A stretch of DNA of 64,000 nucleotides from Daedaleopsis sinensis (Eukaryota; Basidiomycota; Agaricomycetes; Polyporales; Polyporaceae): the NCBI GenBank assembly GCA_033807695.1, contig CM066307.1, forward strand, positions 1,860,001-1,924,000, written 5' to 3'. This document shows, one piece after another, positions 1 through 11,759 of this stretch. Under the pieces are notes generated by a model. The model was not told the DNA's origin. It ran no database searches and saw nothing but the letters and a program-made list of their open reading frames with translations. The position numbers were made by a program, and so were the translations under genes. Numbering within the stretch: the stretch's first letter is position 1; every line of letters starts with the position of its first letter.

Positions 1-3000
1 GTGGAAGTGTACTATCAGAACGAAGTGGCGGGGCGCACGTATAGTTGGCAGAAGTATCCGAACCCGAGTGACTGCGCGGAAACGAGGCATACATTGACAT
101 CATCAAAGTCTGTGGACGGCAACTTAACTTACTACCAAATACAACTTATGGTTTCTCTCCCATCGAGGACTGCAATCATCCATCCGAAAGTTCACGAATG
201 AAGCCATTCCGAACACTGGTCATCTCTTCGGCAGTATCTTGATCCTCAGGAGCATACCAAGCCATACATAGTACCGCACTAAGCACTTCCCTACCAAGCG
301 TGCGTCATGCCAATACCATACTCCCGGCTGCGATCCCCGAGCGTTCCGCAAAGACTTGGTAGTCTGTCAGTGTATAGCATATAAGGAACATGGCACGACT
401 TTACAGAACTACTCGAACAAAGCGCCCCTTGCATCGCCCGACGCCTAGTACGGCTCGCCGTGAACACAAACACATGCGCAGCTCGCAAGTACTGTCTAAG
501 CTAACCCGAAGTCCTCCTTTCACATTCCTCCTTTCACATGTACATATACGTGTATTCGTGTGCCACGCCCAGCGCCAAGCGGCGATTCAGGAGCATCAGC
601 CTAGTGGGATTTACATCTCTGGGCAGCGACCGCGCGGGTGTAGCGGTGTGACCAACGGCCTCGCGCTCGGTGTGAACATGTGAACCCGCGCACACTCTGC
701 ACAGGCTTGGGATGATCTGTCGGATTCTCCCGCGAATGCGGACCTGCAAACCGACCGTCCGAGATCGGATGGGTGGATGGGTGTCATTGCGGTGGCGGGA
801 CGATAATGAGAACGCCGTTCGTGGGTCTCCGCCCGTCTGTGAACCCTAGGAGTGCATCCAGTTTTGGTCGATCGTGCACAGGTTGCGGCTGTAGACTGGA
901 CGAGGTAAGAGAAGGCCGCCAAAGCGCAGCATTGGGAGAGAGGTGTACACTCCAGGCGTAGTACTAGTGGGGAGGCGCACCAGCCACTGCCGCCCGGATA
1001 TTAGTCGTAAAGCCGCACGCGAAGCGTGACGGTAGTAGTACGTCGGGCTGCGCACACTGCACAGGATGGGTTCCCTGTCGCGCTTCAAAGTTGAACGTTG
1101 AACGTCGAGGGATGTGTCTCATAGTAGATGACGAGTACGTCCTGCCGTATCTCGTAAGTGGTCGCTGCGGAAGAGCGATAATCGGAAAGCGGCTCAGTTT
1201 TAGACTGGGCAATGCAGTCCTGCTGATAGATAGGGTGGTTAGAACTCCGAGGCTCGCTCATAGAAGGTCACGCACCGACATATCTCTGGTCCATGATATT
1301 CCGGACACAGCTCTCAAGTGCCGATGAATGAATCCACGACTCACCACAAGACCTAACCAAGCTCCGAGAAAATTTGAGGGGCTTCTGCACCTCTGACGGC
1401 ACTGCCCAGTCGTTTTTGAGGTCCAAGGTCCGCGTTGCATTCCCGGCTCGACATGACGGCGGTATACGCACCCTCCTGGCCGACCCAGAACACGCTGGAG
1501 CATGTACAGCCCATCAGCCCTATCCGACGCGTCCACAAAGCACCGGCACTTACTAGAGTTGACTGTCACTGTGCGCAGCACTTCGAGCCCCCCCGGTCCA
1601 TTCCCGCTGCCGTCAGGCCCCACCTCGTTGGTGCCCGATAGGACGTCCCACGCATAGCATGAAGACATGTTCATGGAGCTGCTTCCAAAGGTCCACCGCA
1701 AGCTTTCAACTGCGAGACAGGCTGCGAGAATCCTAGTCGGGGGACCTAGAAAGCGGCAGAGGCCCAGGGGGTGCGCGGACATGGGCATGGCCACAGTCGG
1801 TCCTTGGCGAGAGGCCGCCCTCGACGACGTGGCCTCCGCAGGGCTCGAGCGCGGGCCGTAGACGGCGCCGAGACGCGAGTCAGCAACGCGGAGCGGGGTC
1901 AGGGCCCGAGCTTCGCGAGGCTGTGTGTTCTGAGGAAGGCTTCCATGAACTTGCACGATCCGGTGCGCCGCGACGTCTTGGTCCTAGCGGCTCCTAGCGG
2001 GTGGTATTCTTCCCAGGTATGTTGTCCGCGTTTCTCTGCCTCCCAGAATGCTTGCAGGACAAGGGAGGAGGGGTGACCGGAAGAGGCCCCAGATGTGGTT
2101 CGCGTAGAACTGTGCACAGCCTCACAGCCTCCGAGGCCGAATAAGGTTGTCGGCTGTGCAATCGAGATCTGACGCGCCCTTCCTCATTTGGTAGGTGTTG
2201 TAGTTGATCCAACAGTGCGACCTTGAGATCGACGGGATGATGAGCATATGTAATCCACTATCCACCACGGATACTGGTATTTCTTGAGCTTACTGTTATG
2301 TTCTGTAGCTGAGAGGCTGATGATTGCACTGCGGGAAATCTACATGCTGTTCAGAACACAACCGATAAGTTATCAGGAACCGGTGGCACCAAGTTCTAGT
2401 TCTGGTGATACAGTAGTGCCAGGCAGTGGCACCTCTCCTGGGCTAATCGGTGGAGAAGAGTAAGGTTTAAGAATCAATGTAGACTAATACCCCATTGCTG
2501 ATGATGGCCATGATATCATCTCAGGATCGGTTGCGAGTCTCCCTCGCATCATGTACCACAACTTCACCGAGGTATTCATCCCCTCACATAGCTGTTCCCA
2601 GTCACGATGCATGAGGCTGAAGACACGTGCTTTGGGGACTACCAGCTCGTCAGAGGCAGAGGAAGCTTTTCGGCGTTGAAAATCCCTCGTGGCGCTCACA
2701 ACAAGGGACCCAATCATGCCACACGGCTGTCAAACTTTGTCCAAGAGCGCCGAAGAATTGGCGAGCAGCTAACCCCACACCTAGCAGGCATGCACGTTGT
2801 GCCCATGTTGCAAAGATATCGGTAGAGACAGAGCAGCACTAGGTGCAAACATCTAGAAGTAGGAAACACGATGCAGTACCTCATGTCGACCACGTGAAAA
2901 CATTAGCGGGGGCACAGGGCGACTCGGGAGAATCAAAGGCTAGGACGCTGAGCAGTCCAAAGCCCGTCCCTAGTACGCAAACGGAGCAAATCGAAGCATC

Positions 3001-3013
3001 GCGCGTTTCCTGC
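1..3013. other. Leading stretch without a confident gene
   Basis: No recognisable protein is seen on either strand. An open frame runs in from the left edge on the + strand and stops at 201; it could be the tail of a gene that starts outside the window. A 78-codon minus-strand frame at 2484-2717 has coding-like composition (contains VFSLMHRDWEQLCEGM) but no identified partner exons, so it may be a decayed gene fragment. The long minus-strand frame at 1258-1956 looks like chance openness in GC-rich DNA. Confidence 0.4.
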
Positions 3014-5293
3014 CTACATCTCGTCGAGGGACGGCGCCTCGATGGCGTCTTTAAGAGGGTCCTCCAAGTAGGGTGCAAGCTTCTCGTCTGTCGGCTCGAG
3101 CGGCGGAGGGAAAACTTCGCTCCCGCTGAGGGGCGATTGCAACGCGGTCGCTTCCCAGCCGCTCTTCCAGGAGGCGATGCCCGCAATGAGGCCGAGCAGG
3201 TTGAGCCAGACCTAGGGAGAAGAAGTCCTGTTAGCGTCACTGCGATCTCGAGTGGTACGGCATTCTCAGCGAGCTGAGCCATAGATAACAGCTGCTGTGG
3301 TCGTGGCCGTAAATACACCCGACTGTAGGAACCAGTGCGTGATAGATGAGGAAGCGGTTGAGACCCAAGGCAGCCGCTAGAAATGGGATAGAAGAAGCAA
3401 TGGCGATACGTACATCGTTCGAGAAGATTCCCTTTTCAGTCGACCTGTAACGAGTGGACAGTTAGTTAGTTATGCGCGACGAAATTTGGGCGATAGAAGC
3501 AACAATGCTATTGCAAGCGGGACTGACGCGCTCGAATTATCTGGAGCGGCTCGCCCACGGCCCCGTCAATTCAAAGAGAAAGAACAACTCGGCCATCGTG
3601 GGTGCGATACGGCTAGATACGACCCACTTTCGGGGACAATGACCGCGACGATGGAGAGTCTGCATCGCTATAACTGAGATCATGACGTGCGCAGACACAG
3701 ATGGCAATTGAGACATCGCACACTGGGTCCCTGGCAGATAGTCGCCACGAGCACCCAGGTACCATGCAAAAAGTGCCAATTGGTGGGAAAGACTGCGCCG
3801 CGAAGGGTACCCGTCAAGCCCGCTGACGGGGGGCATGAGTCATATTGGCTGCATGAGGATAGCCGACGCATATCCCGTCGTGCGCCTTAACAAGTGCGTA
3901 CCCTCAAACGTCGTCTTCACGAGGCGCAAGGTCGCCATTGCACGAGCATGCTGCTTAGAGAGCAGTTTGCGAGCCTTCATCACGTGAAGAGGCGGTACAG
4001 TGTTCTTTCTTATGAATCTTATGCCGTTGCGCGGCAACAGGGGGCGAGGATCCCTTGTTTTTAGAACGAAGCCTTCGGCGCAGCCGACTTCCAGCGGGAA
4101 GATGACAGTTACAACAAGACCATGCGAGATGGTCAAGGAACGCATGCCAATGGTGCAGAGGGTTTGGAGAACCAAACTCCGTGGAACCAGACTCCGTGAC
4201 GCCAAGGCGCTCAGGTCATATCTTGGGAAGACGATGTTATTAAAGTAAATACGGCGAGAGACATACCAGTGAATAGTTTGTGGCAGGTATGCCAAGTTGA
4301 CGATGTACTCGTTCAAGAGCGCCTTCTTCCTCTTGCGTATGTCCTCTTTCTCAGCCGGAGACGCGCCGGTCTTTGGGCATTGCGGCGATCAGAAAACAAT
4401 ACTGTTCAAGTGCTGCGAAGCGGAAAATCTCACCTTGGTCTTGCTCAGCGTGCGTTCACGGAGTCCGAGCAGCTTGCTGTCTTCGCGCAGGTGAGCTAGC
4501 TGGAGGAAGACATATGCAGCCCAGAACCGCGTTGACCACATGCCGAGGGTGCCGAGGTCCAAGGGGATGTGCTTCTCGCTGGGCCGGGTGCGAATGAAGG
4601 GAACGAACGCCGTGAGTGACGGGAGGGAGATTTTGTCGGGGATTACGGAGTGGGAGAGCAGGTAGTAAAGGTGCTCGAGGGGATAGTACGCGAGCATCGA
4701 CCATCCCTGGAGGCGCTCGATGGTACGAATCTTGCGCGTCGGTGAAGGACTCCGTTCCAAAGCGATAAGCCATTGGAATATCGGCAGAAGACCTTTCGTT
4801 TTCGTTGCAATGAATGGAGCATATGGGGTCAAATGCGGCATGTGCGCGGGAGCATGACGACGTACCCCAGATTCGGTAGAACATCCGTACATCGCCAATG
4901 ATGCTACCGAGCTTCGCAAGCCTGTCCGCCGAGGGGCTGAGGGGAGCCTTGCGCAAGCCAGCACCATGCTGCAAGCGGGCGCGCCATTGCAAGAACGGCA
5001 CGATGAGCTTCACCGTATATTGGACGATCTAGATGCCGTCATATCAGACTCGTCATGTAATTCACGACGCGACGACGTGGAACAACATACCATAAATAGC
5101 TTGCTACATCGTGACTAGGTTCAACAGGACGTCAGAGAGGAGATCGATATAAACTCAACTCGCTTCCACTCCAAGTACTCAGAAACCGGACAAGGTGGTC
5201 GAGAGTTTCTGACGGTTGCAGGAACGCGAACGATCCAAGAGTCATGTCCTCGACGCGAGCGAGAGTGAGGGGTTTTGATGAGACAGCAGACAT
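3014..5293 (-). CDS. PEX11: Peroxisomal biogenesis factor 11 (Pex11 family)
   Basis: Pex11 is a peroxisomal membrane protein that elongates and divides peroxisomes. Seven exons join in frame to about 330 residues: 5160-5293, 5091-5103, 4866-5028, 4434-4792, 4267-4370, 3414-3444 and 3014-3211. The start ATG opens MSAVSSKPLTLARVED. Family hallmarks in order are RFLSTWSGSDKLFMIVQYT near the N-terminus, RLAKLGSIIGDVRMFYRIWG, then QGWSMLAYYPLEHLYYL, and near the C-terminus an EKGIFSND-VWLNLLGLIAGI helix region. The gene ends PSLDEM-stop. Joining exon 1 to the 13-nt exon 2 restores GSDKLFM, which supports that microexon. Intron 5 (3445-4266) is 822 bp against 56-73 bp for the first four, and the last is 202 bp. 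The family call is confident; exon ends follow GT-AG and frame logic. Confidence 0.88.
3445..4266 (-). other. Unusually long PEX11 intron
   Basis: This 822-bp intron has a GTATGT donor and a CGTTACAG acceptor, and joining the flanking exons gives TIHW-STEKGIFSND in frame. It is more than ten times longer than the four introns upstream of it. Read-through of the donor stays open into the intron to a stop at 3840, so intron retention would give an alternative C-terminus. No clear terminal inverted repeats were found; a short imperfect direct repeat (aactccgtgg / gactccgtga) lies near 4175-4200. An old insertion is possible but not shown. Confidence 0.6.
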
Positions 5294-6417
5294 GTTTGTT
5301 GAGCTGAGGATATTGGACGTTTAGCTGGTTCCGACAAGTCGTTGCCAGGTCGTTGCTAGCCTCGTTGTCGGCGGTCGCCCGCTGGTTCAGGTCAAGTCGC
5401 GTCGAAATCCGAAGCTACTTTCACCGGCGACTCGAACGGTCCGGGGTCCGTTTGCGGGTCTATCGGCGCGCCTAATACATTAGGGCAGGTGTGAAGCAAT
5501 GATGTAAGCATCTTACGCATATATAAAGCTCGCAAGAAATTTACTGTTTCTTCAGAACAAATCCCTGAAGACACAAAAGTTCGGGCTTGGGGTTGCTCTC
5601 CGTCTCCTTGTCCGCGTTCCAGTCTTCTAGAGCATCTTGATCTCTTTCTGTTCTCCGTGGCTTCTTCGCTTTGACTAGTTTCCTGCTGCCTACGAGGTAT
5701 CGCTTCGGCTGGCACTCATGACAAGCAGAGGAAGTTGGAAGGAGTTGTTGCGGGTTCGGAGGAGACCTACATCTTAGTCTTGTATGTCCGATATGTTCTT
5801 CAATACCATCGTCAGAACGCAGCAGTATGCTTTATCGAGTGTTGCCGCCACATTCTCTCCTTCAAGTCATCGATAGTGCACGTATGATTGAGAGGACAGT
5901 ATACGCAGCCTCAGCATGTATATGTATGCGGCAGCGACGCATGCCGTGTCTACTAGGTATCTACGCATACTGGTGTCTCTAGCTAGACTCTAGGTGTAGT
6001 CCACATGTCCGCAATACTGTATATTATACTAGTAGCCTCGGATGCATCGGACGTGTCGAACTCATCTGTGTGAACTGATCATGCAACAAGACCACTGATT
6101 GTGTCCTCGTGGAGATGCCTTTTAATTTGTTGCTCGCGATCGTCAACGTTGTAAGGTCAACTGAAGGAGAAGCCTGTGTTGTCGATCTGTATTCAAGGGA
6201 AGGCTGAGGGAAGGTAAGAGTGTTGATTAGTCCAGTAAGCGAATGGTTGAAACTCCGAAAGGGATCAATGTCCGCGCCTGGAGCAGTGCATCACAGCAGT
6301 TGACTTGTTCACGAACCTCCGAGTCCCCGCCATCGTTTCAGTACCCTTGCTCATTCCCCTCACCACCTGCTCTCGCCGGCGAGGGCGACCCACCTTTTCA
6401 GTCCATTCTACGCGTGC
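5294..6417. other. Intergenic region upstream of PEX11
   Basis: This holds the PEX11 upstream region (minus strand) and whatever precedes the next + strand gene. Two overlapping minus-strand frames at 5392-5715 have charged, coding-like composition (one contains DALEDWNADKETESNPK and stops near 5545), but no start or splice partner could be tied to them. An unsupported short gene or extended PEX11 leader is possible. Confidence 0.3.
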
Positions 6418-8322
6418 GTGCAAAGAACCAGCCATCCAGAACGCCAATGTACGCAACCATCCTCCCTTGATCGACGCGCATCATCTGCCATCGTGATTGA
6501 CCCGCCCCGCCGCAGGCCGCTGCCCGACGAACGTCCACGTCAGAGCGTCGCGAACCTGATCGGACGCTTTGAGCAGCAGAACAAGAGGCAGTCTGCGTCG
6601 GCCGCCAGTGCCCCACCCCGATCCTCAAGCGTCACCTCGCAGCATACCGGAGATGCGGCGAAGGAGGAGCTGAAGGAGAAGCGAGAGTGGCCGCCAAAAC
6701 CCAAGCCCGCCGTGGCGAGCGTGTTCGAGCCCGAGCCCGAGCCGGTAGCGAAATCACCAGAGCCGCCTGCACCCGTATCGCTGCCAGAACCCGCTCTCCC
6801 TGAGCCCATCCCCGAGCCGGTGGTCGAAGAGAAGGCGGCGGAGCCCGCTCCAGTGTCCCCGGTGACCCCAGATAAGATCGTTTCCCCCACACCTCCTACA
6901 TCGCCTGGGAAGAAGATCGTCACCGCTGCGAAGACCGCTGCCCCGCGCCCGTCGTCGACCTCCACACGTACTCCTGCGACGCCGCCAGCGAAGCCGCGCG
7001 AAGGCAGACCCAGCACCGTCGGCACGAAGACGATCCGCACCCCAGCCAAGTCCCCGCCCTCCTCCTTCCATTCGTCGATGTCCACCTCCACCACCCTCTC
7101 CTCCATCAAGCCCACGGGGACCCCGAAGGCGACGCCCTCCAGGTCCCGGCCGTCCTCCCGCGCGTCCATGACACCCTCGCGCGCGAAGACGCCCTCCGTC
7201 TCCTCCGCCGTCCGGCCCAAGACACCCTCCTCCGGCTCCGTGCGTGCGAAGACGCCGTCGCACGCGACGTCGCCGAAGCCGAAGCCGACGCCCTCAAGCG
7301 GGCTATTCGCGCCCACGGCGGCGTCCCTCGCGCGGGCGCGCAGCGCGGAGGCCGGGGCGTCCCAGCCCGTCCGCAAGCCGACGGCGTCCAAGGAGACGCT
7401 CGAGCGCCTGATCAAGCCCACGGCCGCGAGCATGTCCAAGGTTCGCCAGCCGTCGCTCCCGACCCCAGCCCCCGCGAAGAGCGCTGCCGCTGCGCCCGCG
7501 AAGGGCACCGCTCATTCTACTACTAGTACAAGAGGAGGCGGGCACCCTGCGCGTGGCGGCGCCACGGCCAAGCCGCGCTCAACGGCCGCAGGAGCTAAGG
7601 CCAAAGACGTCAAGACGAAGGCTGCGGTCGCTGCCGCCGCGGGGGTTGGGGCTGTCGCTGCGGGCGCCGCTGTCGCTGTGGCCGTATCGCACGAGGAGGA
7701 GGAGCATGCGCACGAGGCGGCGCCCTCGGACGACGCCGAGTCTGTGAGCCACGAGCACGAGGAGTCCGGAGGCACGCTCGTCGACGAACCGGACCACGTC
7801 GAGCACCACGAGCCCGAAGAGATGGCTGAAGGCGAACACCACGAAGAGGCGGCGGTCGGGCGCGAACTTGAAGAGGAGCACGTTGCGGAGCCTGAGGCTA
7901 TTGAGCACGAACACGAACACGAACACGAACACGAGCACGAACACGAGCAGGAGCCCGCCGAAGAGCAGAACCACGTCGAAGAAGAATCCGCCCAGGCACA
8001 AGAAGAGCACGGCCCCGTCGACCCTGAGGAGGTCACCACGACCGAGTCGCACCCCGCCGACGAAGCCCCAACCCCCGCTGAATCCGAACCCGAGGTCGAG
8101 GTTGAGGTCGTCGTCTCAGAGGCCGACCCCGAGGCACACAGTGAGTCCGAGACGACGGCGACCGAGTCGGACACCGCCGCTGGCTCGGTTGCGGCGGGGA
8201 AGGCCGGGGCCGACCTTGAGGACATGGTCGCGTTCCTCGAGAGCGCGGCGCCGAAGGTCAGCGCCGTCGACGTCGACATCTCGGATGAGCTGGAGGTCGC
8301 GTCCATCCCCGACGAGGACTGA
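6418..8322 (+). CDS. Low-complexity Pro/Ser/Thr-rich then acidic His/Glu-rich protein, 5' end unresolved
   Basis: I do not recognise a characterised family. The frame is open from 6418 to the stop at 8322, but the first in-frame codon here is GTG, so the real ATG is probably in an upstream exon (ATGs at 6243 and 6265 are candidates). Near the N-terminus is an ordered-looking motif, RPRQSVANLIGRFEQQNKR. It is followed by about 300 residues rich in Pro, Ser, Thr and Lys with many S/T-P and RxxS sites, an Ala/Val-rich hydrophobic stretch (GVGAVAAGAAVAVAV, encoded near 7640-7685) that might be a membrane segment, and a very acidic C-terminal third with a run of alternating His-Glu (7900-7950). 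Such composition suggests a disordered cytoskeletal, nuclear or regulatory protein. The antisense frames over this gene are long only because of its GC-skewed repeats. Confidence 0.65.
   Translation: MQRTSHPERQCTQPSSLDRRASSAIVIDPPRRRPLPDERPRQSVANLIGRFEQQNKRQSASAASAPPRSSSVTSQHTGDAAKEELKEKREWPPKPKPAVASVFEPEPEPVAKSPEPPAPVSLPEPALPEPIPEPVVEEKAAEPAPVSPVTPDKIVSPTPPTSPGKKIVTAAKTAAPRPSSTSTRTPATPPAKPREGRPSTVGTKTIRTPAKSPPSSFHSSMSTSTTLSSIKPTGTPKATPSRSRPSSRASMTPSRAKTPSVSSAVRPKTPSSGSVRAKTPSHATSPKPKPTPSSGLFAPTAASLARARSAEAGASQPVRKPTASKETLERLIKPTAASMSKVRQPSLPTPAPAKSAAAAPAKGTAHSTTSTRGGGHPARGGATAKPRSTAAGAKAKDVKTKAAVAAAAGVGAVAAGAAVAVAVSHEEEEHAHEAAPSDDAESVSHEHEESGGTLVDEPDHVEHHEPEEMAEGEHHEEAAVGRELEEEHVAEPEAIEHEHEHEHEHEHEHEQEPAEEQNHVEEESAQAQEEHGPVDPEEVTTTESHPADEAPTPAESEPEVEVEVVVSEADPEAHSESETTATESDTAAGSVAAGKAGADLEDMVAFLESAAPKVSAVDVDISDELEVASIPDED
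7902..7950 (+). repeat. Short tandem repeat coding for His-Glu
   Basis: About eight copies of a six-base cac-gaa/gag unit lie inside the acidic protein and encode alternating His-Glu. The unit keeps the reading frame when it expands or contracts, so length polymorphism between strains is likely. Confidence 0.85.
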
Positions 8323-11300
8323 ACGCGTCTACTTCCCGAGACGCGGAGCAGGAAGTTGAAGTCTGAAGTTTTGCGTGCGTGTTGAAGGTGCGACGGTGAA
8401 GAGCTGTCGCAGGCCCCAGACTTCAGGGCTCCAGCTGTGGGCGTGTAGGTGTGCCTCCCTTTGACCACCGTGCACTCGCACTCGCTCCCAAAGTCTCCCT
8501 CGCGCACGATGTACAGACCGGACAGCTGCAGTTGACACATACACATATATATTTCTTCCAGTTGACGATCATTCAAGTCGGACATCGCTCTCCTCGCCGC
8601 TCGCGCTCGTGTTCTCCCTCCCTCCGTCCCCCCTCCCCACACTCTCATCCCCATCTTCATTAAGGTCCTCTACGCTCTCCGCTCTACCCGCTACCCTCTA
8701 CGCTATCACCGACCGCCGTTGCTTATGCCTCTAACTTACAGCTCGCCAGCCCTAGCCCTACTCTTATTCTCCTTTTTTGCCACTGGTTCCGCCTCCCGTG
8801 TCCCGTCTCTTGTGTGTTCGGTGTGGTTAGTGTGCCCGTGCTCCGGCCCTCACCCGACCTCTCCACGATCCTCTTCTCGGTCTCCCTGTTGCATATGTCT
8901 GATACTACGATACAAACGAACGCCCCGCCTCACCTATATCCCCCGCCCCCCACTTATATCCCTCTCCTTCCCCGCCTCCCTCCTTCCTCCTTCCTATCCG
9001 TTGCTGCGGCCCCATCCACGTTCGTTCACGAGTTTATATGAAGAAGCGCTAGCCCAATTGCAATTCCCCGTCAGTCTCCGTCTCGCTTTGCGTCCTCGCG
9101 ATCTCCGCTTGCGTTTTCCCTCCTACTTAGTACTGATTGGCACGCCGTCCTTACATTGGTAGATACCTGATACAGTACATGCGCCCGGTCCGAGAGCAAT
9201 GAAACGAGATATCCCCTAGCGATCGCATGTCCCTTGAGCGACGTGCGCGAGCGCATCAAATGGTGTCCAGAATCCAGATGCATTCCAGCCTATATAAGGT
9301 CTGGTAGACCCACTACATACTCGTGCAGTAACCTATAGTGGTACGACACGAACGAAGGCGAAGGCGGTGGGAGGAGGGAGGTGGTCGACAACGTACCAGA
9401 AGCGCACTCGACAGCCTGAGCGTACACGACCAGACACGACCCCGTAGGGCGTGGGACTGCTACTTACTTGACACGATGGACGTTGTATGTAGCTCTCTAG
9501 ACGACTATTGTCGACAACATTACTTAGAAACTTCCGAGCGCAAGCACGTAAGAGTACGGTGGATACACAGTGAGCAGCTGCAGGCGTGTGGCGGCGTCCG
9601 CGGTGGGATTCTCAACCGCACCTCCGATTGCCAGTGAACACTGCGCTCCTCCAAACATACGTATGTTGTCGACGAGCGCACGAAACGGGGATCCGGGCAA
9701 GGCGCGCAGACGTCCAGACGGGTGTCCGTCTCTGCCCCCGCGATTGCAATTTGCCCGGCGTGCGAGAGAGATGTGATGGATCGATCGTCGCGGGCCCTTC
9801 CAAGTTCCAAGGACCCGGGCAGTGGGCAGTGGGCAGAGAGTATGTTGAGAAGGGGATCCTGAATCCAGGGATTTGTGGCGCACCCGAGTAGATCGCCGGG
9901 ATGGTCAGATTCATAGGGATTGGAGGAGGCCATGGACACATGTCCCGGGTCCTACGCACGGTCCCGGCATTCTCGGACTGCACCTCGCAATTCAGTGCAG
10001 TGCAAAGCGCACGGTACCCTGCGGTGCCACTGCGTGCGTGCGTCGTGATGCATCAGGCTCGTCAGTTGGGGGTGTGCACAGTGCACAGTAAGCTTACCGT
10101 CGGATGGGAGGACGTCGAGGCCACTGGCATGATGCATCCGCCGGGCCAGCTGGAGTCAGGCCTAGAGGCTAGGAATAGCTGCTCGCAGGGTTCTGCTGAG
10201 CAATCAGGGGCGTCTGAGTCGCGCTTCGGCTTCCTTGCGTGCATCGAGCTGGCTGGCCATGGGGGTCGGGTGATTCGAGTCTGATCGTCTACGTAGACAG
10301 TGGCGTAGCTATAGGGTTAGAGCCAGAGGCTAGAGGCTGTAGAGCATCATGGGACTCCGCGGACGTGATGCACAAGCATTTAGCGTTGCACCTATCCCGA
10401 CGGAGACGTACGAAGAGGATCGAATGCTGATATTGAACCTTGCCCGGGGCCCGCGCACTTCACTCGGAGTGGGGAGTACTGTACTGGCCTCACCGGTCAC
10501 CGATCACCGGTCACCAGTCACTAGTCACTCCAACATCGAGAGTCGGGAGCCGAGAGAAGAGAGAAGCTGCTGACAATGAGAACGGAAGGCACGGTGGGCG
10601 ATGGCAGGAGGTTCGTGAAGATTCGACGGGCCAGGCTCCCACTGCGAAGACGGCGTGGGACGAGTGCCAAGGCATGAGGCGCACCAAGAGAGCTGCTAGG
10701 TAGCTGCGACCGATGGCGGCAGTAGTACGGCGAAGCCTGCAGCTGTGGGGTTGGCCTGAAGCGACGTCCGTGGTGCCGATCGTGCGCGATGGCTGTGAGA
10801 TCTTGAGAGCCTGGGGGGCACGCGACTGAGACCGAGGCGTGCTGACATTGACGTACAGCGGAGGAGCATCCGGGCTCCGAGCGACGTCCGTTGGCGCTGC
10901 GAGAGAAGGCATGGGGGGCGAGGGAGAAGGTCAAGGAGGCTACCTGGGGCGGGCGCAGAGTTGGACGACTGAATACGAGAACGCGTGTGGGGATGGACAT
11001 GTGAGCAGAGCAGGTTCGAGGCAGCGCTATTACCGGCTTCCTGGTGCTTATCGAATGCACATCGTACCATGACATTGACACGGCCGTCGGTGAGGAAGAG
11101 GGCAGCAACGGGCTGCGACGGTCGCAATGGGGTGAGCGGACTGGGCTTGGCTGCGCTTCGTCCAGGCTGGTCGGGACTTGTGGACTTGTGCCGGCGGGAG
11201 TCGGTGGACGTACGCGAACGACGACCGCGCAAGGTTGTAAATTAAGAATTCGACGAGTTTAAGCTTGCGCCCGGTGCACCGGATCCGGGGTGATTGATAT

Positions 11301-11759
11301 TTTCCGGACGAGATGTTGGGATGGAGATGCCAGTTGAGGGACGCGTGATGCAGACTTGGTGACAGCAGTCGATCAGAGGGAACATCACGAGGCGAGTGCG
11401 GGGTACCAGACTGAAAGGAGATTTGTCGAATCTGGAGATGGTCCACTTGAGCTCATCGTGCGCGGGGATGGAGGCACATGAGCGGGCAGTCGTGTGGGCA
11501 GACTCGACGCTCTGGAGCCAGTCTCCACCGTAGTTAGCACAGAGGAGGCTAGAGGAGGATCGGAAGAAGTAGAGGACAGAGAAGAGCAGGAGAACGTCGG
11601 GAGAAGCCGAGGAGTGGATGGAGCGTGCATTAGATCGGAGTTTGTATCGCTCCCCGAGCGCGGGATATAAGGACTAGAGACGAATTGCGTGCTAAACCTC
11701 CTCTTTCTGCTCCTACCATATCTCTCGTTTGTCGTACGCACACAATATATTCTTTTGCC
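8323..11759. other. Intergenic stretch without recognised gene
   Basis: The first part is 3' flank of the acidic-protein gene. Positions 8580-9010 are strongly pyrimidine-rich on the + strand (long C/T runs, several TATATCC motifs), as often found upstream of fungal genes, but no coding exon follows. A TATATAAGG motif lies at about 9290 with no gene after it. At about 10490-10530 there is a short array of ACCGGTCACCGATC-type repeats. Frames in 9500-11240 are open on several strands at once and have no family resemblance. The last few hundred bases before 11760 are presumably the promoter of the next gene. Confidence 0.4.

Noticed and set aside
1258..1956. Minus-strand frame of 232 codons
   Set aside because: Several frames are open at once here, composition is not protein-like over its length, and no family similarity or splice structure was found.
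3840..4316. Separate gene in the PEX11 intron
   Set aside because: The frame begins inside a PEX11 exon and merely continues into the intron; its intron part resembles no known protein.
6540..8660. Long minus-strand open frames of 322 and 382 codons over the acidic/Pro-rich gene
   Set aside because: They are composed of Ser, Gly, Arg and Cys runs complementary to the repeats of the + strand gene and show no domain; the + strand reading has better composition and ends in a natural stop.
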